Below, in pieces: positions 9,478 through 16,429 of a stretch of 33,342 bases of DNA (positions are counted from its first letter, which is position 1; the number at the start of each line of letters is the position of its first letter). A program made the position numbers and the translations under genes. A model generated the notes under the pieces. It did not search any database. It saw nothing but the letters and a program-made list of their open reading frames with translations, and was not told where the DNA came from. The DNA is from a bacterium (GTDB lineage: Bacteria > Patescibacteriota > Microgenomatia > Curtissbacterales > GWA2-41-24): assembly GCA_021813945.1 (NCBI GenBank), contig JAKAJD010000002.1, forward strand, positions 1 to 33,342, in the 5' to 3' direction.

Positions 9478-9774
9478 CTATGCGCTTATCTTATAAGTTA
9501 TCTGCCTAATAAACCAGATTGCCCAGCTTGCAAGAAACCAAGTCATAATTGCTGACAAAAACAAAAGAAGCACATTCAGTGCTAAAAAGAAAAAACTGAA
9601 ATGTGAATTAACTTGTCCAGGAAAATTGTACTCCGGCTTCATAACCCATTTATAAACAAACGGAAGACCCCACGCCTGCTGTGTGATACTGTTTCTTGGC
9701 CATTGTGCACCTACAAAAAAAGAGGCGGCAAAAATCATAACCACGTTAGCGAGCTTGTTTCGGAAATACTCCAC
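9478..9774 (-). CDS. Small two-helix membrane protein, unknown
   Basis: This 98-residue protein has a hydrophobic segment at about 10-23 and a longer one at about 60-90, separated by a polar, aromatic loop (GLPFVYKWVMKPEYNFPGQ). I do not recognise the family. It begins with GTG 6 nt after the extended -10 box TGATACAAT and has no Shine-Dalgarno sequence, so it should be the leaderless first gene of the operon with the Nudix hydrolase. The tight spacing and a good promoter support it as a real gene. Confidence 0.7.
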   Translation of the reverse strand: MEYFRNKLANVVMIFAASFFVGAQWPRNSITQQAWGLPFVYKWVMKPEYNFPGQVNSHFSFFFLALNVLLLFLSAIMTWFLASWAIWFIRQITYKISA

Positions 9775-9780
9775 AAGGAA

Positions 9781-9789
9781 ATTGTATCA
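9781..9789 (-). promoter_or_regulatory. Extended -10 promoter of the Nudix operon
   Basis: The minus strand reads TGATACAAT and ends 6 nt before a GTG start, so the first transcribed base should fall on or near the start codon. Confidence 0.55.
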
Positions 9790-9859
9790 GAAGCGGAGGC
9801 GAGAGGATTTAAAACTTCGTTTTAGTATATCTTCGCTATAAACGAACCTCAGCTTTGTG

Positions 9860-9946
9860 CGGAGGAGGTGAGATTCGAACTCACGATTACCTTACGGCAA
9901 TACTCGTTTTCGAAACGAGCCCATTCGTCCACTCTGGCACTCCTCC
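9860..9946 (-). tRNA. tRNA-Ser (CGA)
   Basis: This is a class II tRNA of 87 nt. The acceptor GGAGGAG pairs with CTCCTCC and the discriminator is G. The anticodon stem CTCGT/ACGAG encloses loop TTCGAAA, giving anticodon CGA, which reads UCG. The long variable arm is ATTGCCGTAAGGTAAT. CCA is not encoded. It lies downstream of tRNA-Arg(GCG) on the same strand and is probably co-transcribed with it. Confidence 0.96.
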
Positions 9947-9971
9947 AAACTAGTCCACATTAGGCCCGCAG

Positions 9972-9987
9972 TCCCGATTTATCGGGA
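9972..9987. repeat. Palindrome between tRNA-Arg and tRNA-Ser(CGA)
   Basis: TCCCGAT-TT-ATCGGGA is a perfect 7-bp inverted repeat with a 2-nt centre, in the roughly 80-nt spacer between two tRNA genes. It is much more GC-rich than its surroundings. It could be a processing hairpin or a dispersed palindromic repeat. I find no second copy in the window. Confidence 0.55.
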
Positions 9988-10025
9988 TGAGGACCGCATG
10001 GCTTTGTATATGCGACGCCTCCTAG

Positions 10026-10102
10026 TGGCGCGCCCAAAGGGACTCGAACCCCCAACCGCAACCTCCGCAAGGTTGTGCTCTATCCAATTGAGCTATGGGC
10101 GC
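10026..10102 (-). tRNA. tRNA-Arg (GCG)
   Basis: This is a complete tRNA. The acceptor GCGCCCA pairs with TGGGCGC, followed by discriminator G and an encoded CCA at 10026-10028. The anticodon stem CAACC/GGTTG encloses loop TTGCGGA, giving anticodon GCG for CGC and CGU codons. Most bacteria use ACG, edited to ICG, for this box. Confidence 0.95.
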
Positions 10103-10114
10103 AAATGCGTGCTC

Positions 10115-10120
10115 ATTATA
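10115..10120 (-). promoter_or_regulatory. -10 box for tRNA-Arg/tRNA-Ser(CGA)
   Basis: The minus strand reads TATAAT, 12 nt before the mature tRNA-Arg 5' end. A weak TTTCCA lies 17 nt further upstream. It probably drives both tRNAs. Confidence 0.5.
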
Positions 10121-10165
10121 ACCCAGACCAAACTGATTGGAAATTAGAATTTGGAAGAATATAAA

Positions 10166-10741
10166 TTATTCCAGGTTGACCCTCTCCTGCAAAAATAATG
10201 CCCACTTATCAAATAAAGTGTGCACAGGCCCTCTTTGGTAATGCAGATGCTTTTCTAAAATATCCAAAAGCGCCCGTTCGGAAACTGTGGTCAAAAGTAT
10301 AATCAGTCTGGATGGGAAACGTAATTTTGTTTCTACAACTAAAAGTCTGTCTTCTCCGCGGCTATCAAACCAAAAGGAATCCAAATCCTCCCACAGAAAA
10401 GATTTTTCCCCTGAAACGATCCCCATGCTGGTAATTCGATGCTCAATGGTCTCCGGTGCAACTGACGCCAAAACGTAGACCAAAAATATTACAGCCAAAA
10501 TAACGCCAACCAGTAAAAACTCTCCGAACGCAACAGCCAAAAGCATAAAAACCAAACCGTAAAGACCCACTTTTATAAAATATTGGCGCGACCTGGCCTT
10601 AAAAACTCTGACCGGTGACTTCCAGGAAATAATGTTTTTTGCCTCAAGTGCAACGAGGTGCTTTGTATCGAGTTCTTCCTTTGAAAGAACCCTCTCCGGC
10701 TTATTATTAGGTTCGGGGTTGCTTCTTATAAACTTCGCCAC
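10166..10741 (-). CDS. Two-helix membrane protein with PH-like C-terminal domain
   Basis: This 191-residue protein has a soluble N-terminal part (about 1-45), two adjacent membrane helices (about 48-92) and a C-terminal soluble domain. The C-terminal domain follows the strand pattern of bacterial PH-like membrane proteins: ITSMGIVSGEKSFLWEDLDSF followed by RLLVVETKLRFPSRLIILL. Such proteins are usually of unknown function. It starts with GTG. It is distinct from the canonical PH-domain protein at 16429-17037 but may share the fold. The fold assignment is tentative. Confidence 0.6.
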   Translation of the reverse strand: MAKFIRSNPEPNNKPERVLSKEELDTKHLVALEAKNIISWKSPVRVFKARSRQYFIKVGLYGLVFMLLAVAFGEFLLVGVILAVIFLVYVLASVAPETIEHRITSMGIVSGEKSFLWEDLDSFWFDSRGEDRLLVVETKLRFPSRLIILLTTVSERALLDILEKHLHYQRGPVHTLFDKWALFLQERVNLE

Positions 10742-10756
10742 GGCAGTATCAAACTA

Positions 10757-10765
10757 AGTTTAGCA
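10757..10765 (-). promoter_or_regulatory. Extended -10 promoter for the PH-like membrane protein
   Basis: The minus strand reads TGCTAAACT, 15 nt before the GTG start at 10741, leaving a leader of about 8 nt. The box resembles those of the pilin-like genes (TGCTACACT, TGCTAGACT). Confidence 0.45.
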
Positions 10766-10776
10766 CAAGAAATAAA

Positions 10777-12261
10777 TTACTTACACCAGCTTGTTTTATA
10801 TATATCTACTTTACTGTTTGAAAAAATCCTTTGCATATAATCTGCCTCAATCTGCCCCCTTAATTTCTTTTCCATTGGACCATTGTAGATGTAGCAAATA
10901 TTTTCATACAATAATTTCTCCTGCCATAAACTTGCATCTTTTGCGGAGTAAAATTCACGGGCAAACGTTGATTTCCTCGTATATTCATTCGTGTCAAGAG
11001 GATGCCCAACAAACAAATTTGCACTAACTTCGCTCGCCAGATAATTTCCTGATCCAGCCATCGTTAAAATTTCCTGATGCCTAGAAGCGGTTGTGTCCAA
11101 AAAACCACTTGCCTCTTTTTCAGCTAAACTCTTATAAACATAAGGATTAGGAATCCACAAAAAAGACCAGAAAAAAGTTACAATCGTCCCAAGACTTAGA
11201 TAACAAAAAGCCGGTAAATAATATGAAAATATATGCTTGCCTTTCGTTAATCTTTCGACAATATCGCTAAATCCCAAAAAACTAAAGACGGCAATAGGAA
11301 AATAAATTCCCTCCAAAAATCTTCTCGCAAAAGGAATGGGTAAAAATACGAAAAACAACTGGACAGCAAACCAGATGGCAAAAAAGGGGTATTTCCTGAA
11401 ACGGTTTAAAAATCCATAAATAAAAAAGGGTACCTCAGGCGCAAACATCAAAAGAAGCTGTCCCACTCCAAAGGGGAGCACATAACCTGCCCACGGGATC
11501 CTTTGACTACCGCCATAGTAAAGCAAAAAAGGGACGCTGACAGCCAACCCTGTAAAAAATACCAACGCGACCCTCGCCCAATACCCCTTAATTAAAAACA
11601 GATAAAAAATCCACAGAGCGGTAAATGCTAGAAGAAAAACCATAAGCCAGGGATGCGTAATCGAAATTAAAAGAGAAGATACTAATATAAGAATAATATG
11701 CAATGGAAAACTGCCTTCATGAAGAAGATATAAATTGTAAAGAAAAAGAAAAAGCGAAAAAACAGAAACAATAAAATGCGGAAACTGCAAAGTAAAAATT
11801 CCCGAAACTTCCGGGTATGTTGCCCCAATAAAGCCTCCAAAAATAACCAGTCCAAATGCAAATAATTCTTTTTTAAAATTCCCAAAAATTTTATCCAAAA
11901 AAGCAAAAACTAGAAACACAAATGGGATTGTCAAAACAAAAATAGCCCCAACATAAACTACCCAAACAGGAAAGTTTGAAATTGCCACAATTTTCCCAAG
12001 CACTAAATATACCGCATGAAGGAAAATGGGCTTCATACCAGGATTAAATTGGTTTCTAAAAAGCCAATCTCCAGCTGCAAAATTCCTCATAGCTGGAAAA
12101 TATACACCTTGAACATCAACTAAGTTCGTAAGAATATTAAATCCGCCAAAATAATATCCCTGTGGTGCTTTAAAATAAGCAAAAACATGTGGTGAGATTG
12201 CAACTGCGCTAGTCAGCAGCACCAGAAGGAATTTAAATTTTGTTCCTTTTTTTTGAAACAC
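10777..12261 (-). CDS. Polytopic membrane protein, GT-C-like
   Basis: This 494-residue protein starts with GTG and has about eleven membrane segments, then a soluble C-terminal domain of about 120 residues. The first loop has NLVDVQGVYFPAMRNFAAGDW. The C-terminal domain contains NLFVGHPLDTNEYTRKSTFA, which resembles the GHxxET...K element near the end of several large GT-C-like proteins. A surface-glycan transferase role is plausible but inferred, and the acceptor and donor are unknown. No SD or clear extended -10 box is visible in front of the GTG, so the start is less certain than for its neighbours. Confidence 0.55.
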   Translation of the reverse strand: MFQKKGTKFKFLLVLLTSAVAISPHVFAYFKAPQGYYFGGFNILTNLVDVQGVYFPAMRNFAAGDWLFRNQFNPGMKPIFLHAVYLVLGKIVAISNFPVWVVYVGAIFVLTIPFVFLVFAFLDKIFGNFKKELFAFGLVIFGGFIGATYPEVSGIFTLQFPHFIVSVFSLFLFLYNLYLLHEGSFPLHIILILVSSLLISITHPWLMVFLLAFTALWIFYLFLIKGYWARVALVFFTGLAVSVPFLLYYGGSQRIPWAGYVLPFGVGQLLLMFAPEVPFFIYGFLNRFRKYPFFAIWFAVQLFFVFLPIPFARRFLEGIYFPIAVFSFLGFSDIVERLTKGKHIFSYYLPAFCYLSLGTIVTFFWSFLWIPNPYVYKSLAEKEASGFLDTTASRHQEILTMAGSGNYLASEVSANLFVGHPLDTNEYTRKSTFAREFYSAKDASLWQEKLLYENICYIYNGPMEKKLRGQIEADYMQRIFSNSKVDIYKTSWCK

Positions 12262-12329
12262 GCTAATCTTTTGATATTGTTGCAGGTAAATCTAAGTTTG
12301 TCACTCAATTAGGTATCGACTGAAACTTC

Positions 12330-12338
12330 TGATAAAAT
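12330..12338 (+). promoter_or_regulatory. Extended -10 promoter for the tRNA-Ser(GCT)/(TGA) pair
   Basis: TGATAAAAT ends 10 nt before the tRNA-Ser(GCT) 5' end. It is the same 9-mer as at tRNA-Asn. Confidence 0.55.
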
Positions 12339-12348
12339 ACCTGTACTC

Positions 12349-12439
12349 GGTGGGTTGGCCGAGTGGCTTAAGGCAACGGTTTGCTAAACCGTGGCGGTTA
12401 ATAACCGCCTCACAGGTTCGAATCCTGTACCCACCGCCA
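12349..12439 (+). tRNA. tRNA-Ser (GCT)
   Basis: This is a class II tRNA. The acceptor GGTGGGT pairs with ACCCACC, followed by discriminator G and an encoded CCA at 12437-12439. The anticodon arm CGGTTTGCTAAACCG gives anticodon GCT for AGC and AGU. The variable arm is GGCGGTTAATAACCGCC, a strong stem. Confidence 0.97.
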
Positions 12440-12476
12440 ATATTTGGAATTAGGTTAAACTAATTTTCAAATATTG
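12438..12476 (+). repeat. Hairpin abutting the tRNA-Ser(GCT) 3' end
   Basis: CAATATTTG (12438-12446) pairs perfectly with CAAATATTG (12468-12476). Inside it AATTAG (12448-12453) pairs with CTAATT (12460-12465) around a 6-nt loop. The outer stem begins within the encoded CCA. This suggests a structure that guides 3' processing, or a degenerate terminator without a U-tract. Confidence 0.55.
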
Positions 12477-12483
12477 TGGTTAC

Positions 12484-12556
12484 AAGGATGCGAATCTCCA
12501 GGTTCGTAAATAGTGCAAACGCAGTGCACTATTCTACAGCGTAGCTGTATATCCTT
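12484..12556 (+). ncRNA. Candidate structured RNA, multi-hairpin spacer between two tRNA-Ser genes
   Basis: Several inverted repeats nest here. AAGGAT (12484-12489) can close with ATCCTT (12551-12556). Inside are CGAATC/GGTTCG (12491-12506, one G-U pair), a perfect 9-bp stem AATAGTGCA/TGCACTATT (12509-12533, 7-nt loop) and TACAGC/GCTGTA (12535-12549, 3-nt loop). Together they form a four-way junction resembling a cloverleaf but without tRNA consensus elements. It is probably co-transcribed with the flanking tRNAs. The function is unknown; a processing element or decayed tRNA are options. Confidence 0.4.
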
Positions 12557-12568
12557 TTAAACTCTTTT

Positions 12569-12653
12569 GGAGAGGTCGCATAGTGGACTAGTGCGGTCGT
12601 CTTGAAAACGACTGTAGCGCAAGCTACCGTGGGTTCGAATCCCACCCTCTCCG
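12569..12653 (+). tRNA. tRNA-Ser (TGA)
   Basis: This is a class II tRNA of 85 nt. The acceptor GGAGAGG pairs with CCTCTCC and the discriminator is G. The anticodon loop CTTGAAA gives anticodon TGA for UCA. The variable arm is TAGCGCAAGCTA. CCA is not encoded. The gene ends 2 nt before the stop codon of the convergent ComF gene. Confidence 0.97.
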
Positions 12654-12655
12654 CA

Positions 12656-13327
12656 TCAGTCCAGCGCAACAGCTAATGCCCAAACACTCTTCGCCCCTGC
12701 ATGTTTTAAAACTTTTGCTGCCTCTTTCATTGTGGCACCAGTTGTAAAAACATCATCAACCAAAATAAAATTTTGACCCTTAACTTTTGAATTTTGACTC
12801 AAATTAAATGCCCCTCTTATGTTGGCCTTTCGCTTTTCCCTAGATAGACCAACCTGCGTTTTTGTATCTGCAGTTCGAATTAAAAGCCGACTTTGGTATT
12901 TTTCCCCAAATCGCCTCGCCAAATCCTTTGCCAAAATTTCTGCCTGATTAAATCCCCGCCAGTTTTCTCTACGCGCATGAAGAGGGATTGCCAGCAAAAT
13001 TACATCCTTTGGAAAATCGAATCTCCACAAAGAATCAGCAATTAAATCTAAAAGAATTTTATGCAGGTCCCATGCAAATCGATACTTAATTTTCTGAATT
13101 GCTGCCTTAACTGGACCTTTGTATTTTGTAGCAACAATTAGCCCATCCAAACCGTACCTTTTCTGACACCCAGAATGTGTTTTTCCTCCAATCGCCTGCC
13201 TTTGGCACTCAGGGCAAACCGGATTTTCAACAAACTCTATTTTGGAAAAACAACTCTTGCAAATATAAGCACCAATCCTGCCACAACTAACACAAGTTTT
13301 GGGGAAAATAAAATCCAAAAAATCCAT
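12656..13327 (-). CDS. ComF family phosphoribosyltransferase-like protein
   Basis: This 223-residue protein has the usual ComF layout. An N-terminal zinc-binding region carries CVSCGRIGAYICKSCF (about residues 11-26) and CPECQ (about 38-42). A C-terminal type I phosphoribosyltransferase fold carries the PRPP-binding motif ILVDDVFTTGATMKEAA (about 187-203). ComF is required for DNA uptake in naturally competent bacteria, probably at the single-stranded DNA import step. Many CPR bacteria keep competence genes, so a role in DNA acquisition is reasonable here. It ends in TGA. It starts 9 nt after its own extended -10 box, just past the tmRNA terminator. Confidence 0.93.
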   Translation of the reverse strand: MDFLDFIFPKTCVSCGRIGAYICKSCFSKIEFVENPVCPECQRQAIGGKTHSGCQKRYGLDGLIVATKYKGPVKAAIQKIKYRFAWDLHKILLDLIADSLWRFDFPKDVILLAIPLHARRENWRGFNQAEILAKDLARRFGEKYQSRLLIRTADTKTQVGLSREKRKANIRGAFNLSQNSKVKGQNFILVDDVFTTGATMKEAAKVLKHAGAKSVWALAVALD

Positions 13328-13336
13328 TCACTTTCG

Positions 13337-13345
13337 ACTATAACA
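13337..13345 (-). promoter_or_regulatory. Extended -10 promoter for ComF
   Basis: The minus strand reads TGTTATAGT and ends 9 nt before the ATG. It follows immediately after the tmRNA terminator, so ComF is transcribed independently of tmRNA. Confidence 0.5.
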
Positions 13346-13348
13346 CCA

Positions 13349-13375
13349 AAAATCCTTCCAAAAAGGAAGGATTTT
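13349..13375 (-). terminator. Intrinsic terminator of tmRNA
   Basis: AAAATCCTTCC (13349-13359) pairs perfectly with GGAAGGATTTT (13365-13375) around a 5-nt loop: 11 bp ending in a T-run on the minus strand. It starts 5 nt beyond the tmRNA 3' end. Confidence 0.85.
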
Positions 13376-13379
13376 AATG

Positions 13380-13797
13380 TGGAGATGCCGGGTATTGGGC
13401 CCGGGTCCAAGATAACAATTTGAAAACATCTACAAGCTTAGTTTATCTATTAAATCTTGCCAAAATTTAAAACCGATAAACAGGATAAATTCCGGCAAAG
13501 ATCAAAATTTCACTTTATTGCCTGATCAGTTCAATAAAATTATTCCGGCTAAGTTGTTGCCTTAAAAACCCCACCGGAAAAAGGTTTAGAAGACAAGCCC
13601 AAAGGCTTCTGTCTAAAAATTGTTAGGCAAAAGCGAGAGCTGTAGCTGGGCTGGGAACAAAAAGTTCCTTAAAAGCAGCAGCTACTTGTGCAATTTTAGA
13701 TTTTGCACGTAATTTTGAACCAAAGCCTAACGCGCTTTAGATTCATATTCGGCTTGCAGCTTGTCAAAGTGCGATCCTGTCGAAACGATACATCCCC
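13380..13797 (-). ncRNA. ssrA: Transfer-messenger RNA (tmRNA)
   Basis: On the minus strand the RNA begins GGGGATGTATCGTTTCGACA, a typical tmRNA 5' end. It closes with a T arm CCGGG-CCCAATA-CCCGG and the acceptor CATCTCC, which pairs with GGGGATG (one G-U pair), followed by discriminator A. CCA is not encoded. The resume codon is best placed at GCA (13704-13706), after TTACGT. From there a 27-codon reading frame begins AKSKIAQV, ends ATALAFA and stops at TAA (13623-13625). The hydrophobic C-terminus is as expected for a degradation tag. tmRNA with SmpB rescues ribosomes stalled on broken mRNAs. The gene lies directly downstream of smpB. Ends are assigned by pairing and may be off by a base. 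Confidence 0.93.
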
Positions 13798-13807
13798 AGG
13801 AAGCTAA

Positions 13808-13836
13808 ATTCTAACAAAATTAGCCTTGAAAATCAA
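13808..13836 (-). promoter_or_regulatory. tmRNA promoter
   Basis: On the minus strand there is TTGATT (13831-13836), a 17-nt spacer and TAGAAT (13808-13813) preceded by TGT, so an extended -10 with a fair -35. It ends 10 nt before the tmRNA and overlaps the last codons of smpB. Confidence 0.65.
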
Positions 13837-14273
13837 ATCTTTGAGCCTCTTATTTCCCGTTCAATATCACGCTTAATACTCTTTTTTCTCAAAGCCGCCC
13901 TTTTGTCGAATTTAGCCTTGGATTTGGAAAGCGCTAACTCCACTTTTGCCAAATTTCCTTTTAAATAAATCGAGACCGGCACAAGCGCCAAATTGCCTCC
14001 GGACATTTTACCCTGCCAATTCAAAATCTGTTTTCTGTGAAGTAAAAGCTTTCTGTCACGTCTTGGATCACCAAATTTCTGCGAGCCCATCCATGGCAGA
14101 ATATTTGCGTTCACCAAAAAAACTTCTCCATCGCGGATTCTGGCAAAAGACTCCGACAAATCAACTCGCCCTGCCCTAATCGATTTGATATCAGCGCCTG
14201 TCAAGACAATTCCTACCTCAACTTTTTCCAAAAATTGATACTTAAAACGGGCTTTACGGTTAAAAATTTTCAT
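13833..14273 (-). CDS. smpB: SsrA-binding protein SmpB
   Basis: This 146-residue protein is the size and form of SmpB. It opens with NRKARFKYQFLEKVEVGIVL and GADIKSIRAGRVDLSESF, the conserved OB-fold core that binds the tRNA-like part of tmRNA. It ends with the basic tail typical of the family, which occupies the empty mRNA channel during trans-translation. It lies 23 nt behind the phosphatase-like/propeller gene and directly upstream of ssrA, its RNA partner, whose promoter overlaps its 3' end. Confidence 0.98.
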   Translation of the reverse strand: MKIFNRKARFKYQFLEKVEVGIVLTGADIKSIRAGRVDLSESFARIRDGEVFLVNANILPWMGSQKFGDPRRDRKLLLHRKQILNWQGKMSGGNLALVPVSIYLKGNLAKVELALSKSKAKFDKRAALRKKSIKRDIEREIRGSKI

Positions 14274-14296
14274 AACTTACAAAGCCGGGCGAAGGC

Positions 14297-16192
14297 TTAG
14301 AGGCTTGCTTGCAAAACTTTGCTGCCATCGGAAATATACATCTTTCCGCCTGCCTCATCAACCAAAATTGAAGATGCTTTGGAAAATTCCGGAGATTGAT
14401 ATGCCTTTTGATAAACTCCATCCTTTTTAATCACCAAGAGGGCTGAGTTGGAAATATCCAAAACATACAAATTTTCACTCTGGGCATTGGTAAATATTTC
14501 TCCAAACTGTCCGTTTTCGTCGGAAAGTCCAGTAATTGAAAAATCTTCTTTGGCGCCTCTCAAATACTTATTTATCGATTTACCACTAGTAACCCATACT
14601 GATCCATCAATTGCAAAACGGGAACTAGCAGAAAATTGTTCAGGATTATTAAGATAATCAACACTTTTTGCATAACCTCCCTCAATCGGAACGTATTTGG
14701 CAATTTGGCTAGATCCTAAAAGGTAGACGTTACCCAGAAATACGGATATGTCAAAAGCTCCACCGCTGTCTGCAACCTCCTTTGGTTTGGTATCAGAAAA
14801 TCCTCGCTTGAAAACTTTTGCTCCGCTTATGAAATACCCGCTATCACCTGTAAAATAACCGCTCGTAACATTGCTTTCCAAATCAATCTTGTCCTTTTCC
14901 TTCCCGTCATTATCAAGCTGATACATTTTGCTGCTAGAAAAAAGTACTAGATTTTTTCCAGAGCCTGAAAGCCCAAAAACCGGCTCTCCTAAATCAGCGA
15001 AGGTTTGAAAATTAACACCCGTCTTACTGTCGCTATCCTTAAGTTTTTGGGCTATTTTTGCTTCCAGATCTTTTGCATCACTACTTTTGGGCTCGATTGC
15101 CAAAGCCGCCTTGACTTCGTTTTCCGCCTGAGAAAATGCGGTTCTTGCTCTATCTCGATTCAAATCAATTATCGCTTCGCCTTCGTTAAGCTTTGAGGAT
15201 GCCGTTTTCATATGGTCATTAAATTCTGCTAACTTTTTCTTGTTTCCTTCCGAGCGAATTGTAAACAATGCAGAAATTCCCAGTATCAAAAGTATTAAAA
15301 AAGCAACCACAACCATGTTGCGCCTCAATCTCAAAATGGCTGTGCCGTCACCTTTCTTGAGCTTTCCAGTTTCTGAAAAAACAGCTTTTACTATCCCAAT
15401 TCCAAATGCGCCTAAATGAAGAACTATACCTCTAACAATTCCCAAGAGATTTGCCCTAGACTTGGCAGGGGCCGGAGTTAAATCTTCTTGTTTTTCTTGT
15501 TCTGTATCGATACCATCCACCGCTTTAGGAGAAGCAACTTCAGATTCTTGAAACTTGTCCTGTTTATCTTCTTTTAACTCCTCCTCCAACATTTGGTCCT
15601 TAACGTAAACTATGGAAACCCCAATCTCGCTCTGGGCTACGTTAGCCGAAATTTCTGTCGCCAAACCGTCTATTATGCCCTCTAAATCCAAAGGTGCACC
15701 ATCAGAAAGAACGGCAGTATCAAAAGTTGAAAAAAACTTTTCCGTTCCAATCAGAAAAATTTGTGCAGGCATCAAAAGACCCGATCCATATTCGAACTTA
15801 AGCTCCGAAGAATTACTTCCCTCAAAAACCCAAATATGCACATTTTCTTTATAACGACCACAATAGAAGGCATTTTTGTAAATAAGCGCGTTAACAAAAC
15901 TAACTTCAAGGCTCCGCTGTTCAATATAGGCCTTGCAAGACTCACAAGCTTCTTTTAAGACCGTAAGCGGTTTACCGTCCCCGTTTTCCAGCTTTTGTGC
16001 TGAAATCTCAAAAATGTCCCGAAGATATGTTTGCTTGTCGTCCCCATCACCGCCTGAAACTAAAATCGTGCTGACAATTGTACCGACGACTCCGTTTTCA
16101 AATGTTATCCGCTTTGTAAAAACACCACATGCAGCGTTCGAATCGGCCTGGCCGCAAATTTTTTCAATACCCACAGAAATTTCGTTATCCAT
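14297..16192 (-). CDS. Membrane protein: phosphatase-like N-domain, TM helix, propeller-like C-domain
   Basis: This 631-residue protein has three parts. The N-terminal soluble domain (about 1-205) has strand and loop patterns reminiscent of PP2C-type phosphatases: SGGDGDDKQTYLRDIFEIS and FLIGTEKFFSTFD. It lacks the usual DG-x-GG metal motif, so it may be inactive or a different fold. An acidic linker (about 205-245) leads to a single membrane helix (about 291-313). Next come a coiled-coil region (about 315-390) and about five repeats of a YxLxxx/beta-strand type (390-631) suggesting a beta-propeller. It looks like a transmembrane sensor or scaffold linking inside and outside. It is preceded head-to-tail by the DUF5657-like and PH genes. 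Function unknown. Confidence 0.6.
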   Translation of the reverse strand: MDNEISVGIEKICGQADSNAACGVFTKRITFENGVVGTIVSTILVSGGDGDDKQTYLRDIFEISAQKLENGDGKPLTVLKEACESCKAYIEQRSLEVSFVNALIYKNAFYCGRYKENVHIWVFEGSNSSELKFEYGSGLLMPAQIFLIGTEKFFSTFDTAVLSDGAPLDLEGIIDGLATEISANVAQSEIGVSIVYVKDQMLEEELKEDKQDKFQESEVASPKAVDGIDTEQEKQEDLTPAPAKSRANLLGIVRGIVLHLGAFGIGIVKAVFSETGKLKKGDGTAILRLRRNMVVVAFLILLILGISALFTIRSEGNKKKLAEFNDHMKTASSKLNEGEAIIDLNRDRARTAFSQAENEVKAALAIEPKSSDAKDLEAKIAQKLKDSDSKTGVNFQTFADLGEPVFGLSGSGKNLVLFSSSKMYQLDNDGKEKDKIDLESNVTSGYFTGDSGYFISGAKVFKRGFSDTKPKEVADSGGAFDISVFLGNVYLLGSSQIAKYVPIEGGYAKSVDYLNNPEQFSASSRFAIDGSVWVTSGKSINKYLRGAKEDFSITGLSDENGQFGEIFTNAQSENLYVLDISNSALLVIKKDGVYQKAYQSPEFSKASSILVDEAGGKMYISDGSKVLQASL

Positions 16193-16429
16193 CTAAAAAA
16201 CTCCTACAACAAGAAGTAGGACTGCAGCTGCCACTCCAACATAGATTGTTGAAATAAACCGTAAAAGTGGTCCCAAAGGCGTTGGTAACTTTTTACCCAT
16301 TATTTGTATTTGCCTAAAAACTAAAAATGAAAAAACCAAATTGAACACCAAAAGCAATACCAAAATAGCCTTAACACCAATCGTCATATTTATGTTTCCA
16401 AAAAATTGAGTTGTTTTCTCAAGTGGCAT
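16193..16429 (-). CDS. Small two-helix membrane protein, DUF5657-like
   Basis: This 78-residue protein has two membrane helices (about 18-40 and 57-77) joined by a conserved-looking loop QIQIMGKKLPTPLGPLLRF. It resembles the DUF5657 family of CPR bacteria; the assignment is from memory of the pattern. Its ATG overlaps the stop of the upstream PH gene (TAATG), and its own stop abuts the ATG of the next gene. The three are therefore translationally coupled and probably form one complex. Confidence 0.7.
   Translation of the reverse strand: MPLEKTTQFFGNINMTIGVKAILVLLLVFNLVFSFLVFRQIQIMGKKLPTPLGPLLRFISTIYVGVAAAVLLLVVGVF

Noticed and set aside
12484-12556. A sixth tRNA in the spacer
   Set aside because: The cloverleaf-like pairing lacks a T loop, a proper acceptor stem and an anticodon arm of standard size.
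9047-13327. UGA recoded as glycine, as in some CPR lineages
   Set aside because: ComF and the Nudix gene end at TGA at their natural length, and no gene needs in-frame TGA.
13175-13423. 82-codon plus-strand frame near ComF
   Set aside because: It is antisense to ComF, the terminator and the tmRNA 3' end.
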